A DNA stretch of 64,000 nucleotides from JANNSX01 sp963741525 (lineage in GTDB: Bacteria; Pseudomonadota; Alphaproteobacteria; Rhizobiales; Hyphomicrobiaceae). A program made the translations under genes and the position numbers. Each line of letters starts with the position of its first letter. Positions within the stretch are counted from its first letter, which is position 1. The stretch is taken from contig CAVUIW010000020.1 in NCBI GenBank assembly GCA_963741525.1, forward strand, positions 248,001-312,000, written 5' to 3'. Shown here piece after piece: positions 19,801 to 28,702 of this stretch. A model generated the notes under the pieces. It saw only the letters and a program-made list of their open reading frames with translations, was not told the origin of the DNA and ran no database searches.

Positions 19801-22800
19801 CGACACGATCGCCGGCGAGAATTCCGAGCTCTTCTTTAACTCGTCGATCATCGGCCACGACGTTCTGTTCAATCAGGGCGACGAAGGCGACTACGACGCC
19901 GAGTCGGGCGACGACATCATGGGCTCGGGCCCGAGCGTGTTCCGCTATGAGGGCATGTTCGGCTTCGATTGGGCAATCGGCAAGGGCGACTTCAGCGCGA
20001 GCGGCGTTGACTTCGACGCGGCGATCGCGATCTTCACCACCATCCCGAACGACATTCTCAAGGATCGCTTCGACCAGGTCGAGGCCTTCTCGGGCTGGAA
20101 TTTCGACGACAAGCTCTCGGGCGACGACCGCGGCCACAAAGGCGGCGGCTCCTCGGCTCCCGACTCGGTCCCGACAGAGCTGTTTGCCGAACATCTGCTG
20201 ACGCAGGAAGGCATCAACCGTATCAATGGCTTCAATGTCTGGTTCGGCGGCAATGCCGACGGCACCATGGACGGCACAGATGCGCGCATAACGTTGTTCG
20301 GCGGCGCCTCGCCGGTGCCCGGCTCGACACCGGTCTCGACGTTCCGGGATGGCAACATCCTGATGGGCGGCGACGGCAGCGATCTCCTGCGCGGCCGCGG
20401 CGGTTACGACCTGCTGGACGGCGATGCCTATCTCAACGTGCGTATCAAGATCGACATTAACGGCACGATCTACTCGGCCGAGTCGATGTCGTCCGACACG
20501 GCCTTCATGGGCCAGTATGCGGGTCTGGTCTTCAACACGGATGCCAATGGCCTCCCGGACTTCTCGAGCCCGGCCTTCGGCGGGCGCTCGCTCAACTCCC
20601 TGCTGCTCGATGGCACCATCAATCCCGGCCAGATGAGCATCGTTCGCGAGATCCTGACCGAAACCACGCCAAGCGACGACACTGACACCGCGATCTTCCA
20701 GGGCACGCGGGCCGAGTATGACATCGAAGGCATCACGGTTCAGGTCAACCTCAATGGCGCCGCGCCCGACACCATCAGCTATATTGGCACGGCACAGGAT
20801 TTGGATGGCGATGGCTTCATCTCCGTTCGCGACCGTGACACCGGCGCCGTTGGCGCCACGATCTGGCAAATCGATGCAACCGGAACGGCGGTGCAGTTCA
20901 CGTATTCCAGCCGCGGCCTGCTGACGGACGACCGTGACTTGCTAAAAAATGTCGAGGAGCTGCAGTTCGCCGATCAGCTGATTACGATCGGCGGCAACAA
21001 CTCCCCGGCGACCGGCACGGTGACCATCAGCGATGCCACGCCATACGACGGCAAGGTCACACCCTATGTCGGTCAGGTTTTGACGGCGACACTGTCGAAC
21101 CTCGTCGATCTGGATGGCGTTCCGCTCGACTCGAACGGCCTGCCGGTCGGGCTGCAGTTCGAATGGCAGACGACGGAGTTCGGCAGCAATTCCGGCTGGT
21201 CCACCATCGTCTCCAACAGCGGCAGCTATACGGTCCGCTCAGTCGATCCGGGCCACGTCTTGCGTGCGGTCGCCGTGTTCAAGGATGCGGATGGCAACAC
21301 CGAGCGCATCATCTCGGCCGAGACGGACAATCCGACGACGGCCTTCAGCGTCAATGAGAACAGTGCCAACGGCACGGTCGTAGGCCTGCAGATCCCCTTC
21401 AGCGTCGACTACGACTCGCAGTCGATCGGTGGTGCGCCGCCGGTCGATGTCGATCTGGGCACACTGTTCCACGCGATCGACACCAACAACGATGCCGGCG
21501 GCCGCTTCACGGTGGTGCCGAACGGCGTCGACTTCAACGGCTTCCCGCGCTTCTCGATCGTCGTCAACAACGGCGGCTCGCAGCTCCTCAACTACGAGGC
21601 ACCGGTTCACACGCAGGGCAACCAATCGCACCAATTCGTCGACAACCAGTATCAGATCGTCGTCAACTCCTACTCCGATGATCCCAATGCCGGTGGTGTC
21701 CTCGTCGCGGTGCGCCAGTTCACGATCCTGCTCAACAACGTCGAGCCTGAGTTGGTGGACATCGCGCCTGTGCTGGATTTGACGGGCGATGCGACCGTTA
21801 CGGCAACGACGAACTTCAGCGAGAACTTCGGTTCAACGAGCTACACCGATACCGACGCAGGTGGACCTGGCGCGGCAGACGATTGGACCCAAGACTGGAT
21901 CGAGGACGGCGACGACGGCAGCTCCACGTCGGACAACGGTCAAATCCGCATCAATGGCGGTGCTCTCGAGTTCGACAACGGCAACACCTTGGCCAACAGC
22001 AACGGCGCATCGATCACGCGCGCCGTCGATCTTACAGGCGCATCATCGGCAACTCTGTCGTTCAGCTTTAACGAGCAGGGATTTGACGCCGCGGACAACG
22101 AGACGGTGCTCGTGCAGTTCTCGGCTACGGGGGCTGTCGCCGACTTTGTGACAGTGCAGACGATCAATAGTGCTTCGGGCAATGGCACGAGCAACATCGC
22201 GTTGACGGGACCGTTCACCGCAAACTCGGCCATTCGCTTCGTCGTGTCGGCCGTCAATGGCGGCGGAGACCTAGTTTCAATCGACAACATCGTCGTTGCC
22301 AGGAATGTGACCACCGTCACTCCCGGCGCGGCAGGCATCGACTACGCCTCCACCTACACGGAAAACGGCGCGGCCATCGCCATCGCTTCGAGCCCGGCCG
22401 TGACCGACGCCGACAACGCGTTCGTCATGGGCGCGACAATCAAGCTGACTAATGCGGAAGCTGGTGACGTGCTGTCGATTGCTGGCACTTTGACGGGTGG
22501 CATTGTCGCAAGCTTCGGTCCGCCTGTCGCGGGCCAGATCACCATGTATCTGGCGAACCCGGATGGTGCGGTCACGACGGCCGCCATGCAAACTGCAATT
22601 AGCCAGGTTCGCTTTGGCAATCCCGCCGAGCAGAACCCAGTTGCCGGCGTCCGCACGATCGAGGTGACCGTATCCGACGGCGAGAAAGAGAGCGCCATCG
22701 CGACTGCCACAGTTACGGTCGTCGCGGTCGACGACACGCCGAATGCCAACAACGACACGATCATCACCAACGTGGCGCTCGGGACTTCGTTTGTAGTGCC

Positions 22801-24592
22801 GGAGTGGGTGCTGCTGGCAAACGACACCGATCTGGACAGCGTGCTCGATGTGACAGCCTTGTCTGCGATCAATGGTCTGACGGCTTCGCTCCTAACCAAC
22901 CCGGGTTCGGTCACGGTGACCGATATAGGCATCGCCGACGGCGCGTTCATCTACACAGCCACCGGCGGCGCATTGAGCGATACTGCCAACGTGACTGTGG
23001 ATACCATCGCGGCGCTGAACACCACCACCTACAGCGAAACCTTCGGTGGAGGCGGCAACGCCTACACCGGCAACGACGGAAACTGGGACGACGACTGGGT
23101 CGAGAGCAACGACGACAACAGCTCGACCGGCGCAAATGGCCAGATCCGCGTCAACAATGGTCAGCTGCAGTTCGATGCGGGCAACAATGCGGGCGCCAGC
23201 GACGGCGCTTCGATCCAGCGAACGATTTCAGACCTCGCAGGCGCGACGTCAGCAACATTGTCGTACGCCTACACTGAAAACATCGACGTCGGAGAATCTG
23301 TCCTTGTCGAATTCTCCGCCGACGGCACTACCTTCACGACGGTGCAGAATATCACCAGTGCTTCAAACACCGGCAGCATCACGAACTTCGCGTTGACCGG
23401 CCCATTCACGGCGAATGCGACACTGCGTTTCACCACATCCGCAATGAGTCTCGATGCTGACGTCGTCACCATCGACAACATCAGCGTCGCGTTCACTACG
23501 CCGGCTGCCGTCAATGGTAACGGCAACGCCAACATCCTGATCGGCGACATAAACGGTTCGGAGTTCGATGCCGGCGGCGGCAACGATGTTATCCTTGCCG
23601 GTGACGGCGACGATACCATCACCTGGAATGCAGGCGACGGCCGCGACTTCGTCGATGGTCAGGCCAACGGCCTGGCCGGCGATCACTTCATCGTCAATGG
23701 CGACAACAGCAACACCAATCCGGAGAACTTCGAGATCTGGTCGGCGGCGGCCTACACGCCGGGCGGATTGCGGGCCGACACGGAGATTGTCGTCACACGC
23801 AACGGTGCGATCGTGGCCGAGATCGACAACATCGAGGAGATCACGATCAACAGTGGCGGCGGAAATGACACGTTTGCCGTGCACGGGTCGTTCGCCGCGA
23901 CGAGCTTGTTCCTACAGACCTTCCACATCAATGGTGGCAGCGGCAACAACACAGTCGACATCTCCGACCTCAGCTCCGACCACCGGATCGTGTTCACCTC
24001 GAATGGTGGCGATGACAGCGTCATCGGCACGCTCCGGCCGCAGGACATCGTCGATCTCGACGATTGGATGGTTGGTACCGGCAAGGCCGATGTCATGTAC
24101 GGCGGCAGCGGCAACGATAGCATGTTCGGCCGTGGAAGCAGCGACAAGCTCAAAGGCGGGGCTGGAGACGATTGGGTCAATGGCGGCAACGGCAAAGACA
24201 CGATCATCGGAGGTCAAGGGGCCGACCGGATGTCCGGTGGCCGCGGCAACGATGTCTTCTTCTTCAACGACGGCCATACCGGCCTAGGCTCGGCACGCGA
24301 TGTCATCGTCGGCTTCGGCGATCGCAGTGGCAACGAGGACATCATCAGTCTCCGCGCAATCGACGCCAACTCCAACATTCTGGGCGGTGGTGTACATGGC
24401 CAGGCCTTCACCTTCATCGGCCAGGGCGAGTTCGGCGCGATCGGTGGCGGCAAAGGCGAGGTTCGCTATCAGAAGGATGGCAGCGGCAATACGATCGTCC
24501 AGCTGAACGTCGACAACGACGACGATGCCGACATGGAAATCGTGCTGGTGGGCTTCACCGGCCAGCTCACCGCTGACGACTTCAGCCTGTAG
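16631..24592 (+). CDS. giant RTX haem peroxidase, secreted (main open frame)
   Basis: The open frame encodes 2,653 aa; with the N-terminus at 16246 the protein would be about 2,780 aa. An animal-type haem peroxidase domain covers about 1-900, with distal-His motif FFGQFFDHGLDL (about 99-110) and proximal-His region TVYRFGHSML (about 545-555). The first RTX block (GGxGxD repeats) is at about 935-1065, with scattered repeats after it. Ig/cadherin-like and two homologous jelly-roll-like segments (about 1730-1895 and 2133-2290) follow. A second RTX block (about 2488-2545) leads into a type I secretion-type C-terminus ending DDFSL. Secretion would be Sec-independent, but no ABC exporter is in the window. 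Calcium would fold it outside the cell. Confidence 0.9.
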   Translation: MTAANPAAVMAALQHSVFNEIITPSQVAGHAAAIAAAQAVVVANSVPGSDPVARAAAVDALNLALDAAGIEHGPEGGLVIPNLSPDIGLSPGFNAWMTFFGQFFDHGLDLVTKGGNGKVYIPLAADDPLIAGADGVFGNADDLPAHLRFMELTRATTAIDLNHDGDTLDPGETGNTQGQNTTTAFVDQNQTYTSHASHQVFLREYARVDADTVVATGKLLDGKAANGSLDGAIGNWAEVKAQALDMLGIALTDFDVGNVPWLRTDQYGKFIPGANGYAQVITGLGVDGKINTADDVVVEGTATGIDLEAVGALRTGHAFLNDIAHHAGPGFVDFNHDGIMNGPDVLQVADTDYLDYNRDGVVSQADVDAGVLAGDLVDADGNTVIDIEDLKDVNLDGSINAADLVANDRNQFTYDNEMLNSHFVTGDGRGNENIALTTVHSIFHSEHNRLVDVNKQTLIDNATTPQGIAFLNEWLLTDVTTLPTDLSTLNWDGERLFQAARFGTEMQYQHMVFEEFARRVQPMVDPFIFNNSPNVDPSIVAEFAHTVYRFGHSMLTDTVDRLDVDLTTLAADDVSQETLIAAFLNPQMYIASGATLEEANADIIRGLTRQLGNEIDEFVVPALQSNLLGLPLDLPALNIARGRETGVPSLNETRAQLYNDFGIVDLKPYESWSDFALAIKNPLSVVNFIAAYGTHASITSAATLEEKRAAAYELVTGIDLISNGIGTVPGDRAAFLNATGIYAAGAGERGGLDNVDLWIGGLAEKKNEFGGMLGSTFNFIFEYQMENLQNGDRLYYLTRTQGLNFLNNLEPNSFADMVMRNTELGDVYATHLSGQLFITPDHIIELDRGIAQEDYTPVDDPLTLFVDESVGIDPIWGPDVDPVIQGILGPKVARDYTGATTIVDDNGTPLDPLDDVTHDVGGYIRVQGGEHYVIGGTEGDDTIYSDSGIDTIWGDGGNDYINAGTESDDVFGGLGDDIIEDPFGDDVLRGNQGNDVITSARGADLLFGDEGKDYIILGQDASEVFGGEGDDFILGGNGKDFLLGNEGNDWIEGGGGFDTIAGENSELFFNSSIIGHDVLFNQGDEGDYDAESGDDIMGSGPSVFRYEGMFGFDWAIGKGDFSASGVDFDAAIAIFTTIPNDILKDRFDQVEAFSGWNFDDKLSGDDRGHKGGGSSAPDSVPTELFAEHLLTQEGINRINGFNVWFGGNADGTMDGTDARITLFGGASPVPGSTPVSTFRDGNILMGGDGSDLLRGRGGYDLLDGDAYLNVRIKIDINGTIYSAESMSSDTAFMGQYAGLVFNTDANGLPDFSSPAFGGRSLNSLLLDGTINPGQMSIVREILTETTPSDDTDTAIFQGTRAEYDIEGITVQVNLNGAAPDTISYIGTAQDLDGDGFISVRDRDTGAVGATIWQIDATGTAVQFTYSSRGLLTDDRDLLKNVEELQFADQLITIGGNNSPATGTVTISDATPYDGKVTPYVGQVLTATLSNLVDLDGVPLDSNGLPVGLQFEWQTTEFGSNSGWSTIVSNSGSYTVRSVDPGHVLRAVAVFKDADGNTERIISAETDNPTTAFSVNENSANGTVVGLQIPFSVDYDSQSIGGAPPVDVDLGTLFHAIDTNNDAGGRFTVVPNGVDFNGFPRFSIVVNNGGSQLLNYEAPVHTQGNQSHQFVDNQYQIVVNSYSDDPNAGGVLVAVRQFTILLNNVEPELVDIAPVLDLTGDATVTATTNFSENFGSTSYTDTDAGGPGAADDWTQDWIEDGDDGSSTSDNGQIRINGGALEFDNGNTLANSNGASITRAVDLTGASSATLSFSFNEQGFDAADNETVLVQFSATGAVADFVTVQTINSASGNGTSNIALTGPFTANSAIRFVVSAVNGGGDLVSIDNIVVARNVTTVTPGAAGIDYASTYTENGAAIAIASSPAVTDADNAFVMGATIKLTNAEAGDVLSIAGTLTGGIVASFGPPVAGQITMYLANPDGAVTTAAMQTAISQVRFGNPAEQNPVAGVRTIEVTVSDGEKESAIATATVTVVAVDDTPNANNDTIITNVALGTSFVVPEWVLLANDTDLDSVLDVTALSAINGLTASLLTNPGSVTVTDIGIADGAFIYTATGGALSDTANVTVDTIAALNTTTYSETFGGGGNAYTGNDGNWDDDWVESNDDNSSTGANGQIRVNNGQLQFDAGNNAGASDGASIQRTISDLAGATSATLSYAYTENIDVGESVLVEFSADGTTFTTVQNITSASNTGSITNFALTGPFTANATLRFTTSAMSLDADVVTIDNISVAFTTPAAVNGNGNANILIGDINGSEFDAGGGNDVILAGDGDDTITWNAGDGRDFVDGQANGLAGDHFIVNGDNSNTNPENFEIWSAAAYTPGGLRADTEIVVTRNGAIVAEIDNIEEITINSGGGNDTFAVHGSFAATSLFLQTFHINGGSGNNTVDISDLSSDHRIVFTSNGGDDSVIGTLRPQDIVDLDDWMVGTGKADVMYGGSGNDSMFGRGSSDKLKGGAGDDWVNGGNGKDTIIGGQGADRMSGGRGNDVFFFNDGHTGLGSARDVIVGFGDRSGNEDIISLRAIDANSNILGGGVHGQAFTFIGQGEFGAIGGGKGEVRYQKDGSGNTIVQLNVDNDDDADMEIVLVGFTGQLTADDFSL

Positions 24593-24612
24593 GCGCTGAG
24601 GCACAAGACTTG

Positions 24613-24643
24613 CAAGGACCCGCCAGCGGCCGGCGGGTCCTTG
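24613..24643 (+). terminator. hairpin after the RTX peroxidase
   Basis: Perfect 12-bp stem (24613-24624 with 24632-24643) around a 7-base loop, 20 bp after the peroxidase stop, with little U-run. It is a probable terminator or mRNA-stabilising hairpin separating the peroxidase from the acyltransferase gene. Confidence 0.7.
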
Positions 24644-24795
24644 CTGCATCAGGGCGTCCATGTAGGGCCTATCGAGGACCGTGCCATCGATACCGGCGCC
24701 GGTATGCCGGCACCGCCGCTGTTCCGTCGTTCAGGTGTGCCATAGCGCATTCATGATTTCATGGTACGTTGGAGAACGTTCAAAATCGGAGTCTG

Positions 24796-25380
24796 ATGGC
24801 GTTGAGCAATCTACCAACAAAATCTGACAGCCTTCGGAGTCCAGCGGTCCTGCCGGCGGATAAGCTGGCACAGGCCCAACAGCGGCGAACCGCCATGCGG
24901 CCGGAGGAGGCTCGAAGCGTGCGCATGGCGCAGAGCTTCACCAGTATCGTCGCCGTGCTCATGCGCGACCCCGGGTTCAAGTCGCTGCGGATCGCCGATC
25001 TCGAATGGCTCGTGATTCCACCGGTCCTCTCCGGCCAGTGGCGCGTGGCACATGCCCGGCAGAAGGAGCCCGAGCCGGCACCTGAGAAGCCAGCGCCGAT
25101 GGGTAACATGTTGATGCCGGTGGCGGCGGCGCTTTGGGCCAGCGTCTCGCCCGAGATCGACATGCGACTGTCGAGCAACCTCGACAAGCCCATTCAGTTG
25201 CGGCCGAACGAATGGCTCTCAGGCCAGCACCTTTGGCTGATCGCCCTCGCCGGCGACCGTCGCGTGTTGCCGAAGTTTCTCCGGCAGCTCGAGGAGACCG
25301 AGTTCAAGGGCAAGACCGTGAAACTGCGGACCAATGGTCCCGACGGTCAAACGATCGTTCAGGCGCTGGGCAAGAGGTAG
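24796..25380 (+). CDS. RTX toxin-activating lysine acyltransferase (HlyC-like)
   Basis: Protein of 194 aa from ATG 24796 (GGAG upstream; an in-frame TTG at 24769 is less likely). Family hallmarks are IADLEWLVIPPVLSGQWRVAHA, PVAAALWASVSPEIDMRLS, LRPNEWLSGQHLWLIALAGD and a C-terminal FKGKTVKLR. HlyC-type enzymes transfer a fatty acyl chain from acyl-ACP to lysines of an RTX protein, and the neighbouring RTX peroxidase is the obvious candidate substrate. The position of the HlyC catalytic His (SPLHRNW in HlyC) reads PPVLSGQW here, so the His is not conserved. Either this subfamily uses another residue or it is not an active acyltransferase. Confidence 0.8.
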   Translation: MALSNLPTKSDSLRSPAVLPADKLAQAQQRRTAMRPEEARSVRMAQSFTSIVAVLMRDPGFKSLRIADLEWLVIPPVLSGQWRVAHARQKEPEPAPEKPAPMGNMLMPVAAALWASVSPEIDMRLSSNLDKPIQLRPNEWLSGQHLWLIALAGDRRVLPKFLRQLEETEFKGKTVKLRTNGPDGQTIVQALGKR

Positions 25381-25844
25381 TCGTCATGCGAGGGCAGGCC
25401 GTCCTCTGAGGCGCCGAGCCGGTTTCAGGCCGACCGTTCGCTTGCTTCATTCGGAAACGGTTGCTTTCGACTCCGCTTACTGCGCGACGAGACAGAGCGC
25501 TTAGGTCGTTCCTGGCAGGGTGCGACATACCGTCAGCAGCAGGAATAAATTGGACGCAGCCTCGTTTCAAAGTGAGGCGGACTCGGTCGTGCGCGTACAG
25601 AAATTATTTCGACAAATATCAAATTTATCAAATCATTTCATGGTCTTATTTTCCTCTTCTTTGCGGGCACACTGTCGTTGGTGAGGCGTTGGACTGGCTG
25701 AGTGCTTGTCGAGGGAGGGACGCACCGCAGGCCGGAGTTTCAACGACATGAGCCAACGTCGACGGAATACGGGCGAGCCCGGTCAGCACTCGCCAGCGCG
25801 CTGTCTGACACAAACCCAATAGCGACGCTCGTACAGGGTATACG
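25381..25844. other. interval with AT-rich stretch
   Basis: No supportable gene. Positions about 25600-25660 are markedly AT-rich compared with the surroundings and probably contain the promoter of the cytochrome gene at 25845. Confidence 0.4.
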
Positions 25845-27698
25845 ATGCCGAGATCCCAGATCCGCCGCCGAACCGACTACGGCACCGTCATTCTACATGC
25901 TGTACTGGTAGTCTCGTTTGTGGTGCTGACGGCGACCGGGCTTCGCATCGCTTCGGACAATCCCAATTCGTTATGGTTGCGTCATCTCGATCCGATCCTG
26001 CCGGGCGAAGACCTCTGGTTTATCCACTTCCTGGCGAGCATCGTGCTGACCGCAGTGCTTGCCGGCTACACCTGCTATGTCGTCAAGGCGCGTTTGCTCG
26101 CCCGCACACGCATCGACATGGCCCGCATCAAATCGATGGTTCGCCCGGGGCGCGAGCGCTGGGGGGCACTCAGCGTCGTCGCCCACTGGGTGCTCATGTG
26201 CGCGCTGGCCGGTGAGGTTCTGACAGGCTGGTTGCTGTTTGCGGGGCATGCCGGCGCGGCCCTGCCCCTGCATCTCGGCTTCACGTTTCTATGCCTTGCC
26301 ACCATTGCCGTGCACGTTGCCTTGCATGCTGCCTATGGCGGCCTCGCCCAACTGCTCAGCATCGTGCGCGCGGGTCCGCTTCGCATTCAGCCGCCAACGC
26401 CCGATTTCGCGGAACTCTTGGCCGATGTTCTGGCCCGCCAGCAGCCCGAGACCGCTCCGGTGTTGCCGCCAAAGTCTGCCACTGTCGTGCGTCTGGGCCG
26501 GTTGCCGGTCGAAAGCCCCAATTCGCCACTGGAACTCTCCCAACCTGTCGCGCGCCGCTCGCAATCCGGCACGCTGCGGCTGCACCCCTTCGCCACGGCG
26601 TTGGCTGTCGGAGTGTCGGTTGCCCTCATGGCGGTCGGCGCCGAGCAGGCGACCCGGCCGGTGCTGCGCGTCGTCGCCATCGGGTCGGAGGCCAAGCCGG
26701 CGCTGGATGGTGATCTCTCCGACCCAGTTTGGGTCGACATCGAGCCCGTCCAGGTCATGACAACGCAGGGCGGTGACTTCGGCGGCAGCCACCAGTCCCT
26801 GGTCGAGATCAGGGCCATACACGATGGCGAGTTCGCTTACTTCGCCTTCGTCTGGGAGGACCCGACCCGCTCTCTCAAGCACCTGCCGCTCTTCAAGAGC
26901 GCCGGTAAGTGGTATCTCGCCGACGAGCGCAGCTCGCCCGAGCAGGAACTGACGTTTCACGAGGACAAGTTCGCTATCTTGCTGACGCGCTCGATGTTCC
27001 CGCTCATCGGCGGCGCAATCCATCTTGGCAGCTCGGCTGCGGGTCAGTCAGGCGGCACGACTGAGCGCGGGCTGCACTACACGACGAACGGCTCGATTGC
27101 CGACGTGTGGCAGTGGCGTGCCTCGCACAACGGCCCCCGCGGGTTCGTCGAGGACAGTCATTTCGGTCCGATGCCGAACGAGAGCGCAGACCCCGACGAT
27201 CGCACCCCCACGGCGGTGAGCGGCTTTGGCGTCGATCCCGGCGGGGCCCCCTTTCGGGCAAATTTCGACCGTCGCCCAGCGACCGCACGAACACCTGTCG
27301 TGCCGCGCCGGCTTCCCCTCGACCTCGCGGTGATGAGGCAGGCCATGGGCCGGCTGACTGTCGACGTCGGCGTGAGCGAGGAAAAGAATGCGCGCTGGTG
27401 GATGACAGCCGATGAGACGGAGGCGTTCTCGCAAGCCAGCGACAGCCGCATTCCGGATGGCACCGTCATCCCGAGCATCCTCATATCGACCGAGGCGAAC
27501 TCCAATCCGGACAGCATTCTGGGCAGCGCCCGATGGGCGGCTGGGCATTGGGCATTGGAAATCCGGCGGCGTCTGATCGCCAACAATCGGTTCGATCTGC
27601 CTATTCGCGCTGGCGCCTTGCTTTGGGTCGCCGCCTTCGACCACGCCGAGAAGCGACATACGCGCCACATTCGACCTTTCTCTCTGGAGGTAGACTGA
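25845..27698 (+). CDS. cytochrome b561-type membrane domain fused to EB_dh haem domain
   Basis: Protein of 617 aa. The N-terminal part (1-175) has four membrane helices with histidines placed as in b561/Ni-Fe-hydrogenase cytochrome b (TVILHAV, VVAHWVL, LPLHLGF, AVHVALH). A proline-rich linker and a fifth hydrophobic segment (about 245-265) lead to an ethylbenzene-dehydrogenase/DMSO-reductase-gamma-like domain (about 270-617: ALDGDLSDPVW, HDGEFAYFAFVWEDPT, WQWRASHN). The C-terminal domain should lie in the periplasm and bind haem b. It overlaps the ferredoxin reductase gene by one base (TGATG), so the two products probably form one electron-transfer chain. Confidence 0.82.
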   Translation: MPRSQIRRRTDYGTVILHAVLVVSFVVLTATGLRIASDNPNSLWLRHLDPILPGEDLWFIHFLASIVLTAVLAGYTCYVVKARLLARTRIDMARIKSMVRPGRERWGALSVVAHWVLMCALAGEVLTGWLLFAGHAGAALPLHLGFTFLCLATIAVHVALHAAYGGLAQLLSIVRAGPLRIQPPTPDFAELLADVLARQQPETAPVLPPKSATVVRLGRLPVESPNSPLELSQPVARRSQSGTLRLHPFATALAVGVSVALMAVGAEQATRPVLRVVAIGSEAKPALDGDLSDPVWVDIEPVQVMTTQGGDFGGSHQSLVEIRAIHDGEFAYFAFVWEDPTRSLKHLPLFKSAGKWYLADERSSPEQELTFHEDKFAILLTRSMFPLIGGAIHLGSSAAGQSGGTTERGLHYTTNGSIADVWQWRASHNGPRGFVEDSHFGPMPNESADPDDRTPTAVSGFGVDPGGAPFRANFDRRPATARTPVVPRRLPLDLAVMRQAMGRLTVDVGVSEEKNARWWMTADETEAFSQASDSRIPDGTVIPSILISTEANSNPDSILGSARWAAGHWALEIRRRLIANNRFDLPIRAGALLWVAAFDHAEKRHTRHIRPFSLEVD

Positions 27699-28702
27699 TG
27701 ACCAAGCGGCATTCCGTGTCATTGGCTGGAAGCAAAGACTCCTTTCAGGCTCGCTCGGGGCAGGTCATGTTGGATGCGGCGCTCCTGGCCGGGGTCCGGC
27801 TACCCCATGATTGCCGTGCCGGATTGTGCGGCTCTTGCCTGACGCGCGTCCGCGCCGGCATCACGTTGGGTGGCAATTCGACCCAGCCGGGCTTGGTTTA
27901 CGCCTGTCAGGCGCGCGTCTTCTCCGACCTAACCCTCGAGGTCGAAGATCGTCCCGCCGTCGCCCAGACCTCCGGCAAGATCGTCAGCCTCGGCGAGGTT
28001 GCCGAGGACATTGTCGAAGTCACCATGCAAGCGGAAGACCCGCTCGAGGTCCTGCCGGGGCAATACTGCCGCTTCCGTTTCCGTGGCTATCCGGACCGTC
28101 CATTCAGCCCGACCGCCTCGCTAACCGGCATTCGCGAAGACGGACTGATCCGGCTCAACATCAAGCGCGTGCGCGATGGCAAAGTGACGCCGCAACTCGG
28201 CCGGTCGATCCGCCTCGGACATGGCGTAGAGATCAATGGGCCGCATGGCCATGCGTTCCTGCGCACGGGCAAGCGCGGTCGCTTGGTTCTCATTGGCAGC
28301 GGCACGGGCTTCGCGCCGGTCTGGTCGGTCGCTGCGGCGGCGCTGCGCGAGAACCCTAACCGTCCGATCATCATGGTCGCAGCCTCACGCAAACGCTCGG
28401 CATTCTACATGGGCCGCGCCCTCGATGTGCTCACCCGGTTTCCGCAAGCGCAGGTTCGCGCCTGCATCGATGAGCTCGAGACGCCGAGCCAATTGTTCCT
28501 GCCCGGCTCGCCTATCGATCATTTGCCCGATCTGACCAGCGAGGATATCGTTTATGCGGCAGGTTCACCTCGGCTGGTCGAGGCGGTGGGAAAGATCGCG
28601 AAAGTGGCCGGCGCCGAATTCTACACCGATCCGTTCGAGACGGCGGCCGCGGCACAGCAAGGCTGGATCGACAGCGCGAAGTCGTGGCTCATGACGGGAT
28701 GA
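27698..28702 (+). CDS. 2Fe-2S ferredoxin / FNR-type flavin reductase fusion
   Basis: Protein of 334 aa. A plant-type 2Fe-2S domain (1-90) has ligands Cys39, Cys44, Cys47 and Cys70 (CRAGLCGSC...YAC). A ferredoxin-reductase domain follows, with FAD motif DRPFSPTASL (about 132-141) and NAD(P) motif GSGTGFAP (about 205-212). It transfers electrons from NAD(P)H through FAD to the iron-sulphur centre, as in phenol hydroxylase or methane monooxygenase reductases. It starts at ATG 27698 with GGAGG upstream. Translational coupling suggests it feeds the membrane cytochrome; no oxygenase is nearby. Confidence 0.87.
   Translation: MTKRHSVSLAGSKDSFQARSGQVMLDAALLAGVRLPHDCRAGLCGSCLTRVRAGITLGGNSTQPGLVYACQARVFSDLTLEVEDRPAVAQTSGKIVSLGEVAEDIVEVTMQAEDPLEVLPGQYCRFRFRGYPDRPFSPTASLTGIREDGLIRLNIKRVRDGKVTPQLGRSIRLGHGVEINGPHGHAFLRTGKRGRLVLIGSGTGFAPVWSVAAAALRENPNRPIIMVAASRKRSAFYMGRALDVLTRFPQAQVRACIDELETPSQLFLPGSPIDHLPDLTSEDIVYAAGSPRLVEAVGKIAKVAGAEFYTDPFETAAAAQQGWIDSAKSWLMTG

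Noticed and set aside
19435..19830. Possible tandem DNA repeat or CRISPR-like array
   Set aside because: The repetition is at protein level (GGxGxD nonapeptides), not identical DNA repeats with spacers. No CRISPR array was seen in the window.
17744..20869. Long minus-strand open frames under the RTX peroxidase
   Set aside because: Shadows caused by biased codon use; the sense frame carries haem-peroxidase and RTX motifs.
24593..28702. Search for a type I secretion system (HlyB/HlyD/TolC) near the RTX protein
   Set aside because: None found in the window; the membrane protein here is a b561-type cytochrome.
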